DNA from: an uncultured Collinsella sp.
GTDB lineage: Bacteria > Actinomycetota > Coriobacteriia > Coriobacteriales > Coriobacteriaceae
Reading direction: 5' to 3'
NCBI GenBank assembly: GCA_902489945.1
Contig: CABUBZ010000006.1
Location: forward strand, 1 to 45,796
Length of the DNA stretch: 45,796 nucleotides
The position numbers were made by a program, and so were the translations under genes. Numbering within the stretch: position 1 is the first letter of the stretch; the number at the start of each line of letters is the position of its first letter. Positions 32,522-41,509 of this stretch are shown here, piece after piece. The notes below the pieces were generated by a model, which saw only the letters and a list, made by a program, of their open reading frames with translations, was not told the origin of the DNA and ran no database searches.

Positions 32522-33281
32522 TCGCACCCTTCTTATCGCTGGTAACTGGAAGATGAACAACGACGTCGCCGAGGCCGCCAAGCTCGCCGACGAGCTGGCT
32601 CAGGCTCTGCCCGAGGTTCCGGCTGGCGTCGAGGTGCTCGTCTGCCCTCCGACCATCGACATCACCACGGTTCATGACCGTATTCAGGCTGCCCCCATCG
32701 CCCTCGGTGCACAGAACGTGTACTGGGAGGCCAAGGGTGCCTTCACCGGTGAGTCCTCTTGCGACATGCTCAAGTCCGCTGGCTGCACCTACTGCATCAT
32801 CGGTCACTCCGAGCGTCGTGATTACTTCCACGAGACCGATGAGGATCAGAACAAGAAGGCCAAGGCCCTCGTTGCCGCCGGTCTTGTTCCCGTCTTCTGC
32901 TGCGGCGAGTCCCTCGAGGTCCGCGAGGCTGGCACCTATGTCGAGCACGTCGTGAACCAGGTCAAGGCTGGCCTTGCTGGTCTTGAGATCACCTGCCCCA
33001 AGCAGGTCGTTGTCGCCTACGAGCCCATCTGGGCCATCGGCACCGGCAAGACCGCTACCGCCGAGGACGCTCAGGAGGTCTGCGGCGCTATCCGTGAGAC
33101 CCTCAAGGAGATGTTCGGCGAGGAGCTCGCTAACGGCATCCGCGTTCTCTATGGTGGCTCTGCCAAGCCCGGCAACATTGCCGAGCTCGTCGCCAAGCCC
33201 GACGTTGACGGCGCCCTCGTGGGCGGCGCTTCGCTCAAGGCTGCCGACTTCGCCTCTATGGTCGTCAAGGCAGGCGAGTAG
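32514..33281 (+). CDS. tpiA: Triosephosphate isomerase
   Basis: TpiA interconverts dihydroxyacetone phosphate and glyceraldehyde-3-phosphate. The 255-residue TIM barrel has the N-terminal GNWKMN with the catalytic Lys, IIGHSERR with the catalytic His, YEPIWAIGTGKTA with the catalytic Glu and loop 6, and the phosphate-binding YGGSAKPGN and GALVGGASL. The start ATG 32514 lies within the pgk end, which fits coupled translation; longer frames upstream are shadows of pgk. Only 5 bp separate it from gpmI. Confidence 0.97.
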   Translation: MPNRTLLIAGNWKMNNDVAEAAKLADELAQALPEVPAGVEVLVCPPTIDITTVHDRIQAAPIALGAQNVYWEAKGAFTGESSCDMLKSAGCTYCIIGHSERRDYFHETDEDQNKKAKALVAAGLVPVFCCGESLEVREAGTYVEHVVNQVKAGLAGLEITCPKQVVVAYEPIWAIGTGKTATAEDAQEVCGAIRETLKEMFGEELANGIRVLYGGSAKPGNIAELVAKPDVDGALVGGASLKAADFASMVVKAGE

Positions 33282-33286
33282 GACAT

Positions 33287-34840
33287 ATGGCACAGCGTCA
33301 TCTTCCTGCACTCCTGATCATCATGGATGGTTGCGGCCTGGCTCCGGCCGATGGCGAGAACGCCGTCGCCGCTGCCAAGACGCCCTTCCTTGACAGCCTG
33401 TATGAGAAGTACCCCCACACCACGCTCGGCGCTTCGGGCGAGGACGTGGGTCTTCCCGATGGCCAGATGGGTAACTCCGAGGTGGGCCACCTCAACATCG
33501 GTGCCGGCCGCATCGTGTTCCAGGAGCTTTCGCGCATCAACAATGCCATCAAGGACGGCTCCATCGCCAAGAACGAGGTTTTCGTCAAGGCTATGGACGA
33601 CGTCAAGGCTGACGGCAAGACCCTTCACCTCATGGGCCTTATGAGCCCTGGCGGTGTTCATTCTCACATGAACCACGTCGAGGCTCTGGTCAAGATGGCT
33701 GCCGAGCATGGTGTCAAGACCGTTCGCGTCCACGCCTTCATGGATGGCCGCGACGTTGACCCGCAGTCCGGTGCCGGTTACATGAGTGAGTTCTGCGCCT
33801 TCCTGGCTAAGATCTCCGAGGAGACTGGTTGCGACGCTCGCGTTGCCACCGTCTCGGGCCGTTATTGGGCCATGGACCGCGATAATCGTTGGGAGCGCAT
33901 CCAGCGCGCCTACGACGTCATGGTCAACGCGTCCGATGCCGATACCGACCCCGTTGCCGGTATCAAGGCCTACTATGAGAAGGATCCGCGCGGCGACGAG
34001 TTCGTCGAGCCCTTCGCTGCCCATAACGAGGGCATCCACGAGGGCGACGCGGCCATCTTCTTCAACTTCCGTCCCGACCGCGCTCGTCAGATGACCCGCG
34101 TGTTCACGGACAAGGAGTTCGACGGCTTTGAGCGCGAGCAGATCAAGCTTTCGCACTTTGTGACGATGACCGAGTATGATCCGACGTTTGACGTCGAGGT
34201 CGCCTTCCCCAAGACGTTCCCCGAGAACGTCCTGGCCGACGTTATCGCCGCCAATGGCCTGAAGCAGCTGCACACTGCCGAGACCGAGAAGTACGCCCAC
34301 GTGACGTTCTTCCTCAACGGTGGCATCGAGGAGCCCAAGGAGGGCGAGGAGCGCGTGCTCGTCGCTTCCCCCAAGGTTGCTACCTACGATCTGCAGCCCG
34401 AGATGAGCGCTCCCGAGGTTACCGAGAAGCTCGTCGCCGCCATCAACGAGGATCGCGCTGATTTCTACATCGTGAACTTCGCGAACTGCGACATGGTTGG
34501 TCACACCGGTGTCTTCGACGCTGCCGTTAAGGCCGTTGAGGCTGTTGACGATGCCCTGTCCAAGGTTGTCCCGGCGATTCTCGCCAAGGGCGGCTTTGCA
34601 CTGATTACCGCCGACCACGGCAACGCCGATCACATGTTTGACGTTGCTTCCGACGGTTCCAAGCATCCGTTTACGGCTCACACCACCAACCGCGTGCCGT
34701 TCATCATCGTTGATGAGAAGGCCAAGCTCACCGGTATCGAGGACGGCCGTCTTTCCGATATCGCTCCGACCATGCTCACCATGGCTGGTATTGAGCCTTC
34801 CGCCGAGATGACGGGCCGCGTGCTCGCTACCGAGGCCTAA
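33287..34840 (+). CDS. gpmI: Phosphoglycerate mutase, 2,3-bisphosphoglycerate-independent
   Basis: GpmI converts 3-phosphoglycerate to 2-phosphoglycerate with two manganese ions and a serine nucleophile. The 517-residue protein has the alkaline-phosphatase-like metal motif LIIMDGCGLAP, the nucleophile in QMGNSEVGHLNIGAGR, the mutase-domain segments MSPGGVHSHMNH and AFMDGRDVDP, NFRPDRARQM, and the C-terminal metal-binding NCDMVGHTG and ADHGNADHM. AGTAGGA upstream of ATG 33287 overlaps the tpiA stop. It is the last glycolytic gene before a strong terminator. Its place between tpiA and secG is an addition to the usual actinobacterial gap-pgk-tpiA-secG order. Confidence 0.97.
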   Translation: MAQRHLPALLIIMDGCGLAPADGENAVAAAKTPFLDSLYEKYPHTTLGASGEDVGLPDGQMGNSEVGHLNIGAGRIVFQELSRINNAIKDGSIAKNEVFVKAMDDVKADGKTLHLMGLMSPGGVHSHMNHVEALVKMAAEHGVKTVRVHAFMDGRDVDPQSGAGYMSEFCAFLAKISEETGCDARVATVSGRYWAMDRDNRWERIQRAYDVMVNASDADTDPVAGIKAYYEKDPRGDEFVEPFAAHNEGIHEGDAAIFFNFRPDRARQMTRVFTDKEFDGFEREQIKLSHFVTMTEYDPTFDVEVAFPKTFPENVLADVIAANGLKQLHTAETEKYAHVTFFLNGGIEEPKEGEERVLVASPKVATYDLQPEMSAPEVTEKLVAAINEDRADFYIVNFANCDMVGHTGVFDAAVKAVEAVDDALSKVVPAILAKGGFALITADHGNADHMFDVASDGSKHPFTAHTTNRVPFIIVDEKAKLTGIEDGRLSDIAPTMLTMAGIEPSAEMTGRVLATEA

Positions 34841-34865
34841 TAGAAAACAAATACCGTTTTCTGGC

Positions 34866-34901
34866 AAGGGGGTTGTCCACAACCGGACAACCCCCTTTTT
34901 G
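34866..34901 (+). terminator. Terminator of the glycolytic operon
   Basis: A perfect 13-bp stem AAGGGGGTTGTCC (34866-34878) pairs with 34885-34897 around a 6-nt loop and runs into T5. A textbook intrinsic terminator. Confidence 0.9.
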
Positions 34902-35004
34902 GTATTTCTGCCATTTCCACCCCGTCCTTGAGTGGCAGGTAGGGGAGAGCGGGGGATTGTGGTACAGTACTGGAGTTTGAACTGTTCTATTAAGGAGCTT
35001 ATCT

Positions 35005-35259
35005 ATGGGTCCGTTCCAGATTCTTCTGTTTGTCGTTTGGGCTGTTTCTGCCGTGGCGCTGACGATTCTCGTCCTGATGCATTCCGGTAAGGGTACCGGC
35101 GTTTCGGATATGATTGCCAGCTCGCTGTATAACTCCAGCTCTGCCACGGGCGTTATGGAGCAGAACCTTGACCGCCTGACCGTCATTATGGCTGTCGTGT
35201 TTGCCGTGTGCGTCGTGCTGTGCATGTTCTTCTTCCCGCAGGGCATCGTGGGCTACTAA
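35005..35259 (+). CDS. secG: Protein-export membrane protein SecG
   Basis: SecG is the small accessory subunit of the SecYEG translocon. The 84-residue protein has two hydrophobic segments (about residues 3-24 and 58-80) joined by the conserved Gly-rich loop HSGKGTGVSDMI. AAGGAG stands 6 bp before ATG 35005. A terminator lies on each side, so it is probably its own transcript; TACAGT at 34963-34968 is a weak possible -10. Its position downstream of tpiA/gpmI agrees with actinobacterial synteny. Confidence 0.93.
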   Translation: MGPFQILLFVVWAVSAVALTILVLMHSGKGTGVSDMIASSLYNSSSATGVMEQNLDRLTVIMAVVFAVCVVLCMFFFPQGIVGY

Positions 35260-35281
35260 TCACGAGCCGCATAAATACTTG

Positions 35282-35317
35282 AAAAGGGTCCCGCAAGTGC
35301 GGGACCCTTTTTGTTTA
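35282..35317 (+). terminator. Terminator after secG
   Basis: A perfect 13-bp stem (35282-35294 with 35299-35311, 4-nt loop) is followed by TTTGTTT. Confidence 0.9.
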
Positions 35318-35422
35318 CATATTTGTAACAGAATCAAAATATCCTCATATACTTCGCCCAACTAAAGAAAATCTCGACCGTTAACCGGAATTAGCCCCAA
35401 ATCGTGCATAAAATGCGCTACT

Positions 35423-35454
35423 GTATTGCAATACGTTGGTCCGCTTTGTATAAC
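35423..35454 (+). promoter_or_regulatory. Candidate promoter with overlapping palindrome, second Opp operon
   Basis: TTGCAA (35426-35431), a 17-bp spacer and TATAAC (35449-35454) form a good promoter. The -35 box lies inside a perfect 12-bp palindrome, GTATTGCAATAC (35423-35434), where a bound repressor would block polymerase. An inverted repeat GGTCCGC (35438-35444 with 35466-35472) spans the -10 and start region. The remainder of 35318-35550 shows nothing else I can name. Confidence 0.5.
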
Positions 35455-35550
35455 CAGCCAAAACGGCGGACCGCGTTTGAATGGTTCGATTGGGCTGTCT
35501 TGACGTTGTCCGACCGAACTTACTTTGTCCTATCTCATAAGGAGGATGGC

Positions 35551-37227
35551 ATGGCTGATTCTATGTTCCACCAGCCCGTTATGGGTCGTCGCGCCTTTGT
35601 CGGCGGTACCCTTGCTGCGAGCTCCATGGCTTTTCTTGCCGCATGCGGCAAGAAGGGCGGCGACGCTTCCGGTTCTGAGTCCGGTTCGACGCTGAACTTC
35701 TACATCAACAACCCGGTCTGCATCGACCCCTATAACGTCCAGGAGGACCAGGGCACTCAGGTCGAGTACCAGCTCTTTGATGCTCTGACCTCTTATGACG
35801 CCGAGAAGGGCGAGATCGTTCCGCTGGCTTGCGAGTCCTTTGAGGCCAACGACGACGCCACCGAGTTCACCTTCAAGATCAAGAAGGCCAAGTTCCACAA
35901 CGGTGACGACGTTACCTCCAAGTCCTTCAAGCTCGGTTGGGAGCGTCTGGTCAACACCAAGTCGGCCATCGCTACCGAGTACGGCCCTTCCGAGGTCTCC
36001 TATCACCTTTCTATGGTCGAGGGCTATGACGACCTGCTTGCCGGTAACGCTACCGAGCTCAGCGGTGTTACTTGCCCCGACGATGAGACCCTCGTCGTCA
36101 AGCTGTCTTCCGCTTACGCCGACTTCCCCTTCGTCGCCTCTCACCCGGCTCTGGCCCCGGTTCCCGAGTGCGCCGAGTCCGATGTCAAGAGCTTCTATCT
36201 TGCACCGGTCGGTAACGGCCCGTTCATGATGGACGGCAAGTGGGAGGATGGTCAGGAGATTAACCTCAAGAAGTTCGACGATTACTATGGCGACAAGGCC
36301 AAGATCGATGGCATCCACTTCCAGGTCATCAAGGACATGGAGACTGCTTACAAGGAGTTCCAGGCCGGTAACCTCGATGTCTGCGACGTTCCCGTTGCTC
36401 AGATCGATGCCGCCAAGAAGGATCGCGGCGTGTCCAAGGACGGCTACACCATGGGTGACGGCGAGCGCATGCTGCTCGGCGCCGAGCCTTCCACGTACTA
36501 TCTGACCTGCAACACCACGGCCGAGCCCTTCAACAACGCCGACCTGCGTAGGGGCATCTCCCTGGCCATCAACCGTGAGGCCATCTGCAAGACCATCTTC
36601 AAGGGTACCCGTACCCCTGCCGACGGCATTGTTCCTCCGGGCATCGATGGCTACAAGGAGGGCGCATGGGAGTTCTGCGCCTACGATGTCGACAAGGCTA
36701 ACGAGTACCTCGACAAGGTTGCTCCCGCTGGCGCTAACGGGGATCGTGGCATTAGCGTGACCCTTTCCTACAACCAGGACGGCGGTCACAAGGAGATCAT
36801 GGAGTCCATCATCGGTGACCTCGCCAAGGTTGGCGTTACCGCTGTCTCCGATACCCCTGAGTGGTCTGCCTTGCTCGAGCAGTACCAGAACTTTAACTAT
36901 CAGTTCGGTCGTCTGGGTTGGATTGCCGACTACCCGATTATGGACAACTTCCTGTATCCGCTGTTCCACTCTGATTCCCTCGGTGGCGACAACCGCTCCG
37001 GTTACAACAACCCCGAGTTCGACGCCAAGGTCGACGAGGCTCGTACTATTGTTGACGACGAGGAGCGCGTCGCTAAGATGCAGGAGGCCGATGCAATGGT
37101 CGCTGCCGACTGCCCGGTCATCCCGGTGATGTTCTACACGCACACCATCGTCGGCTCCGATCGCATCAAGCACCTCTATGTCGATCCGCAGAAGCACGCC
37201 GAGCTGGGTACCGCTGAGCTCGCCTAA
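35551..37227 (+). CDS. oppA: Oligopeptide ABC transporter substrate-binding lipoprotein
   Basis: The receptor of the second Opp-type importer, 558 residues, SBP_bac_5 family. Like the first receptor it has a twin-arginine signal (GRRAFVGG, Arg13-Arg14) joined to a lipobox ending at Cys32 (LAAC). It is thus predicted to be exported folded and then lipid-anchored. Family segments include FKIKKAKFHNGDDVTSKSF, RRGISLAINREAICK and YNNPEFDAKVDEAR. ATG 35551 is set by GGAGG (35541-35545); the upstream frame is not used. The four genes that follow give a full OppBCDF set, so peptides are the likely ligand. High codon bias. Confidence 0.9.
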   Translation: MADSMFHQPVMGRRAFVGGTLAASSMAFLAACGKKGGDASGSESGSTLNFYINNPVCIDPYNVQEDQGTQVEYQLFDALTSYDAEKGEIVPLACESFEANDDATEFTFKIKKAKFHNGDDVTSKSFKLGWERLVNTKSAIATEYGPSEVSYHLSMVEGYDDLLAGNATELSGVTCPDDETLVVKLSSAYADFPFVASHPALAPVPECAESDVKSFYLAPVGNGPFMMDGKWEDGQEINLKKFDDYYGDKAKIDGIHFQVIKDMETAYKEFQAGNLDVCDVPVAQIDAAKKDRGVSKDGYTMGDGERMLLGAEPSTYYLTCNTTAEPFNNADLRRGISLAINREAICKTIFKGTRTPADGIVPPGIDGYKEGAWEFCAYDVDKANEYLDKVAPAGANGDRGISVTLSYNQDGGHKEIMESIIGDLAKVGVTAVSDTPEWSALLEQYQNFNYQFGRLGWIADYPIMDNFLYPLFHSDSLGGDNRSGYNNPEFDAKVDEARTIVDDEERVAKMQEADAMVAADCPVIPVMFYTHTIVGSDRIKHLYVDPQKHAELGTAELA

Positions 37228-37324
37228 GAGTTTGCAGCTTCCGTGAGGGTCAAGTATTTACGTAGACCTCATGGGAAACATACAGTTCTCCCTAACCTGG
37301 GGTAAACTGGCTGATGGTAATTTT

Positions 37325-37356
37325 GGGATGCCGGTCTGGCGATCGGCATCCCATTT
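37325..37356 (+). terminator. Intercistronic hairpin between oppA and oppB
   Basis: A 12-bp stem with one G-T pair (37325-37336 with 37341-37352, 4-nt loop) and a short ATTT. As in the first ABC operon, a hairpin separates receptor from permease genes and probably sets receptor excess. TAAACT at 37303-37308 might be an internal -10. Confidence 0.55.
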
Positions 37357-37383
37357 AGGTTAATCCCTAGATAGGGGAGTGGT

Positions 37384-38421
37384 ATGGGTAAGTACATCGT
37401 TAAACGTGTGCTTCAGTTCATCCCGGTTTTTTTGGGCGTTACGCTGATTCTGTTCGCCCTTCAGAATATCGTGCCGGGAGATCCGATCAAGCTGATCGGT
37501 GGAGACAAGGCTCTGTCCCCCGAGGTGGAGCTTCAGCTTCGCGTCCGCTATCACCTGGTCCAGTCGGACGAGGACGGCAACGCGATCCTTGACGAGAACG
37601 GCGACCCCGTTCAATCGTCGCTTGTGGACCGTTACTTGTATTACATGAACGGCCTGCTTCATGGCGATCTGGGCAATTCGTATCAGCGCAAGCTGCCGGT
37701 TACGGAAATCTTTGCCCAGAAGTATCCGTATACGGTCAAACTTGCCGCGTGCGCCATCGTGCTCGAGGCAATTATGGGTATCGGCGCGGGTATCATTTCG
37801 GCGGTAAAGCGTTATTCCTTCTGGGATATTTTGGTAACGCTCACCACGTCGATCCTCGTTGCGGTCCCGGCCTTCTGGCTCGGTATGTTGCTGCAGCTGT
37901 TCTTTGGCGTCATCCTCAAGGACGCTACGGGCGGTGCAATCTCCATGCCGATCTCGGGTGCCGGCGGTTCCAGCTCTCAGTATCAGGATTGGATGCACTA
38001 TGTGCTTCCGACCATTACGCTGGCTTCGGTTTCGACCGCTTATGCCGCCCGCATTATGCGCTCGCAGCTGCTTGACGTCATGAACCAGGATTACATCCGT
38101 ACGGCAAAGGCCAAGGGTCTCTCCAATCGCGCGATCATCGTCAAGCATGCGCTTAAGAATGCACTCATCCCCGTCGTTACCTATATTGGTGTCGACTTTG
38201 GTGGCATGCTTTCGGGCGCCATCCTGACCGAGACGGTCTTTAACTGGCCCGGTATCGGCTATGAGGTCTATCGCGCCATTAGCATGCGTGACTGGCCCAT
38301 CGTTATGGGCGGCGTTACGCTCATCGTTGTCGTCGTCATGGTGATCAACCTGCTCGTCGACATTAGCTATGCATTCCTCGACCCGCGCATCCGCCTTGGC
38401 GGTCCGTCGGATAAGGCCTAA
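37384..38421 (+). CDS. oppB: Oligopeptide ABC transporter permease OppB
   Basis: Membrane subunit, 345 residues, of the DppB/OppB family. The first hydrophobic segment follows MGKYIVKRVLQFIPVFLGVT directly. The extracytoplasmic stretch after it is long. The EAA loop that docks on the ATPase reads DYIRTAKAKGLSNRAIIVKH, and the chain ends in a last membrane helix and LDPRIRLGG. AGGGGAG precedes ATG 37384. It pairs with OppC 14 bp downstream. Confidence 0.93.
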   Translation: MGKYIVKRVLQFIPVFLGVTLILFALQNIVPGDPIKLIGGDKALSPEVELQLRVRYHLVQSDEDGNAILDENGDPVQSSLVDRYLYYMNGLLHGDLGNSYQRKLPVTEIFAQKYPYTVKLAACAIVLEAIMGIGAGIISAVKRYSFWDILVTLTTSILVAVPAFWLGMLLQLFFGVILKDATGGAISMPISGAGGSSSQYQDWMHYVLPTITLASVSTAYAARIMRSQLLDVMNQDYIRTAKAKGLSNRAIIVKHALKNALIPVVTYIGVDFGGMLSGAILTETVFNWPGIGYEVYRAISMRDWPIVMGGVTLIVVVVMVINLLVDISYAFLDPRIRLGGPSDKA

Positions 38422-38435
38422 GGGAGGTACGTCTC

Positions 38436-39371
38436 ATGCAGGAAACTGATTCTCAGTCTCAGGAGCAGGCTACCGCCACCAAGGCCGCATCTGCTCCCGC
38501 CAAGTCCCGCACGCTGTGGGGCGACGCTTTTAAGCGTCTTCGCAAGAACAAGCTCGCCGTTATCGGTGTCTGCTGGATCATCATCGTCGTTTTGGTTGCC
38601 CTGACCGCTGATCTGTGGGCTAAGCCCTGGCTCGGTTCGCCGACGGCTTCCGACTCGACCACCATGGCCGAGACGTCGCTGTTGGCTCCGTGTGCAGAGC
38701 ACCCGTTTGGCACCGACGCCCTTGGTCGCGACATTCTCGTCCGCGTTATCTACGGTGCGCGCGTTTCGCTGTCTGTCGGAATTATGGCCACCGCGATTTC
38801 CACGCTGATCGGTCTGGTCATGGGTGCTCTGGCCGGTTTCTACGGCGGCATCTGGGATACGATCATCATGCGCTGTGCGGACATCTTCCTGGCGTTCCCG
38901 TACGTGCTGTTCGTTGTCGCCATGATCGCCGTTATCGGCCGCGGTCTTCAGAACGTCTTTATCGCCATCGGTATTCTCGGCTGGCCTTCGATTGCGCGCG
39001 TCTTCCGCTCTGCGATCTTGACCGTCAAGGAAAACGACTATGTTGATGCTGCGCGCGCGATGGGTGCATCTGATGCTCGTATCGTCGTGCGTCACATCTT
39101 CCCGAACTCCGTCGCCTCCATCGTGGTCTACGCGACTATGAACATTGGTGGCGCCATCCTGACCGAGTCTGCTCTGTCCTTCCTCGGCATGGGCGTTATT
39201 CCGCCTACGCCTTCGTGGGGCTCCATGATTCAGGACGGTCAGCAGTATCTGCTGACTGCTCCCTGGATGATGATCATGCCCGGTCTGGCAATTCTCTCGA
39301 CGGTGCTCGCCTTCACCCTGCTGGGTGACGGTTTGCGCGACGCCCTCGACGTCAAGATGAAGGACGCATAA
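38436..39371 (+). CDS. oppC: Oligopeptide ABC transporter permease OppC
   Basis: Second membrane subunit, 311 residues, of the DppC/OppC family. A Gln/Ala-rich cytoplasmic N-terminus of about 30 residues precedes the first helix. HPFGTDALGRDILVRVIYG is the family's conserved segment after it. The EAA loop is NDYVDAARAMGASDARIVVR. AGGGAGG precedes ATG 38436. Here the permease ends as a stand-alone protein, in contrast to the fused version at 20312-22327. Confidence 0.93.
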   Translation: MQETDSQSQEQATATKAASAPAKSRTLWGDAFKRLRKNKLAVIGVCWIIIVVLVALTADLWAKPWLGSPTASDSTTMAETSLLAPCAEHPFGTDALGRDILVRVIYGARVSLSVGIMATAISTLIGLVMGALAGFYGGIWDTIIMRCADIFLAFPYVLFVVAMIAVIGRGLQNVFIAIGILGWPSIARVFRSAILTVKENDYVDAARAMGASDARIVVRHIFPNSVASIVVYATMNIGGAILTESALSFLGMGVIPPTPSWGSMIQDGQQYLLTAPWMMIMPGLAILSTVLAFTLLGDGLRDALDVKMKDA

Positions 39372-39373
39372 GG

Positions 39374-40465
39374 ATGAAGAAGAACAAGAACTATGTGGAC
39401 CTGAAGGACCAGCCGGTTCCCGAGGGCCAGCATCTGCTCGAGGTCGATGACCTAAAGATGTATTTCCACACCGAGGATGGCGTCGTTCGCGCTGTCGACG
39501 GTGTCTCCTACACGCTCGATCGCGGCGAGACCCTGGGCGTCGTCGGTGAGTCCGGCTCCGGTAAGTCCGTGACCGCCATGACCATCATGGGCCTTATCTC
39601 GATGCCTCCGGGAAAGATTGAGGGCGGCGACGTTCGCTATCGCGGTCGTTCTATCCTCGAGATGACCGAGGAAGAGATGCAGCACATTCGCGGTAACGAT
39701 ATCGCGATGATCTTCCAGGATCCTATGACCTCCTTGAACCCGGTCTATAAGATCGGCAAGCAGGTAGGCGAGGGTCTTCGTCTGCACCGTGGCTACTCCA
39801 AGCAGGAGGCGCTCAAGCGCGCCACCGAGCTTTTGGACCTCGTTGGCATTCCCGAGCCCGAAAAGCGCGTCAATGAGTATCCGCACCAGTTCTCTGGCGG
39901 TATGCGTCAGCGCGTCATGATCGCTATGGCTCTTGCCTGCGACCCCGATATTCTGATTGCCGACGAGCCCACGACTGCCTTGGACGTTACCATTCAGGCT
40001 CAGATTATTGAGCTTATGCAGGAAATGCAGGAGAAGAACGGCAACGCCATCATCATGATCACCCATGACCTGGGCGTTGTCGCCGATATGGCTGACAAGA
40101 TCATGGTTATGTACGCCGGCCGTCCCGTCGAGTTCGGTACTGCTGAGGAAATCTTCTACGAGAGCCGCCACCCCTACACCTGGGGCCTTATCCGCTCCAT
40201 CCCGGAGCAGGCCATCGAAGAGAAGAAGCCTCTTACGCCGATTCACGGCAACCCGCCTTCGCTCATGAACCTGCCTGAGGGCTGCGTCTTCTCTCCTCGC
40301 TGCCCCTATGCGACGGACAAGTGCCGCAAGCAGCGCCCCGAGCGCGTTGTCACCGAGTCTGGTCATTACTCTGCGTGCCACTACTCCGGTGACCCCGAGT
40401 TCCTCAAGAACGCTCCTGAGACGTCCCGTACGCGCAAGGATTCCAAGAAGGGAGGCGAGGCGTAA
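39374..40465 (+). CDS. oppD: Oligopeptide ABC transporter ATPase OppD
   Basis: Nucleotide-binding subunit, 363 residues. Walker A is GESGSGKSV, the Q-loop FQDPMTSLNPV, the signature FSGGMRQRVMIAMALA, Walker B DEPTTALDVT and the H-loop ITHDLG. The Opp-type C-terminal tail has the cysteine pattern CVFSPRCPYATDKC, which in characterised relatives binds an iron-sulfur cluster, and continues into a basic end. It starts 2 bp after oppC and its stop overlaps oppF by one base (TAATG). Confidence 0.95.
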   Translation: MKKNKNYVDLKDQPVPEGQHLLEVDDLKMYFHTEDGVVRAVDGVSYTLDRGETLGVVGESGSGKSVTAMTIMGLISMPPGKIEGGDVRYRGRSILEMTEEEMQHIRGNDIAMIFQDPMTSLNPVYKIGKQVGEGLRLHRGYSKQEALKRATELLDLVGIPEPEKRVNEYPHQFSGGMRQRVMIAMALACDPDILIADEPTTALDVTIQAQIIELMQEMQEKNGNAIIMITHDLGVVADMADKIMVMYAGRPVEFGTAEEIFYESRHPYTWGLIRSIPEQAIEEKKPLTPIHGNPPSLMNLPEGCVFSPRCPYATDKCRKQRPERVVTESGHYSACHYSGDPEFLKNAPETSRTRKDSKKGGEA

Positions 40466-41493
40466 TGGCAGATACCAACGAGCGCACTCCGCTCCTGAAG
40501 GTCGAGCACCTCTCTAAGGAGTTTCCCGCTGAGTCCGGCATGTTCGCCAAGCGCTTCTCCAAGCGTGTCGTCTCTGCTGTAAATGACATCTCTTTTGAGA
40601 TTTATCCTGGCGAGACCTTTGGTCTGGTTGGTGAGTCTGGTTGCGGTAAGTCCACGACGGGTCGCACCATCATGCGCTTGACCAAGCCGACCGCCGGTAA
40701 GGTGTTCTTCCAGGGCAAAGATGTTGCCGAGATGAGCAAGCATGAGATCAAGGATATGCGTCGCGAGATGCAGTTTATCTTCCAGGATCCTTATGCTTCG
40801 CTGAACCCTCGTATGACCATTGGCGAGATCGTCTCCGAGCCCATGACCATTCACGGCGTGGGCACCAAGGAGGAGCGTATTGAGCGTGTCCGCGAGCTGC
40901 TGGACGTCGTCGGTCTGAACCCCGAGCACATCAACCGCTATCCGCACGAGTTCTCCGGCGGTCAGCGTCAGCGTGTCGGCATTGCCCGCGCGTTCGCTCT
41001 GAAGCCCAAGCTGATCATCTGCGACGAGCCTGTCTCTGCACTTGACGTTTCCATTCAGGCCCAGGTTCTGAACCTGCTCAAGGAACTGCAGGACAAGTTC
41101 GGTACCGCGTATCTGTTTATCGCTCACGACTTGTCCGTCGTGCAGCACATTTCCGATCGCGTTGCCGTTATGTATCTGGGTAAGATGGTTGAGGTTTCGG
41201 ACTGGAAGACGCTCTATAGCGAGCCTCACCATCCGTACACGCAGTCGCTGCTGTCTGCCGTGCCGGTTCCCGATCCGGATATCCAGAAGACCCGTAAGCG
41301 CATCATCCTCGCTGGCGATCCGCCGTCACCGTTGGATCCGCCGACCGGTTGCCGTTTCCACACCCGCTGCCCGATCGCGCAGGGCATCTGCTCTGAGAAA
41401 CTTCCCGAGTTTAAGGAAGTTGCACCGGGTCACTGCTGCGCCTGCCACTTCGCGGAGCCGTTCCCGATCAAGGAATCGCACATCGACCTGTAG
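40465..41493 (+). CDS. oppF: Oligopeptide ABC transporter ATPase OppF
   Basis: Second nucleotide-binding subunit, 342 residues. Walker A is GESGCGKSTTGR, the Q-loop FQDPYASLNPR, the signature FSGGQRQRVGIARAFA, Walker B DEPVSALDVS and the H-loop IAHDLS. The C-terminal tail has CRFHTRCPIAQGIC, the paired cysteine pattern usual for OppD/OppF. Last gene of the operon. Its 3' untranslated region would carry palindromic element A before a good terminator at 41708. Confidence 0.95.
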   Translation: MADTNERTPLLKVEHLSKEFPAESGMFAKRFSKRVVSAVNDISFEIYPGETFGLVGESGCGKSTTGRTIMRLTKPTAGKVFFQGKDVAEMSKHEIKDMRREMQFIFQDPYASLNPRMTIGEIVSEPMTIHGVGTKEERIERVRELLDVVGLNPEHINRYPHEFSGGQRQRVGIARAFALKPKLIICDEPVSALDVSIQAQVLNLLKELQDKFGTAYLFIAHDLSVVQHISDRVAVMYLGKMVEVSDWKTLYSEPHHPYTQSLLSAVPVPDPDIQKTRKRIILAGDPPSPLDPPTGCRFHTRCPIAQGICSEKLPEFKEVAPGHCCACHFAEPFPIKESHIDL

Positions 41494-41509
41494 TCGGTTG
41501 TTCTCGTCC

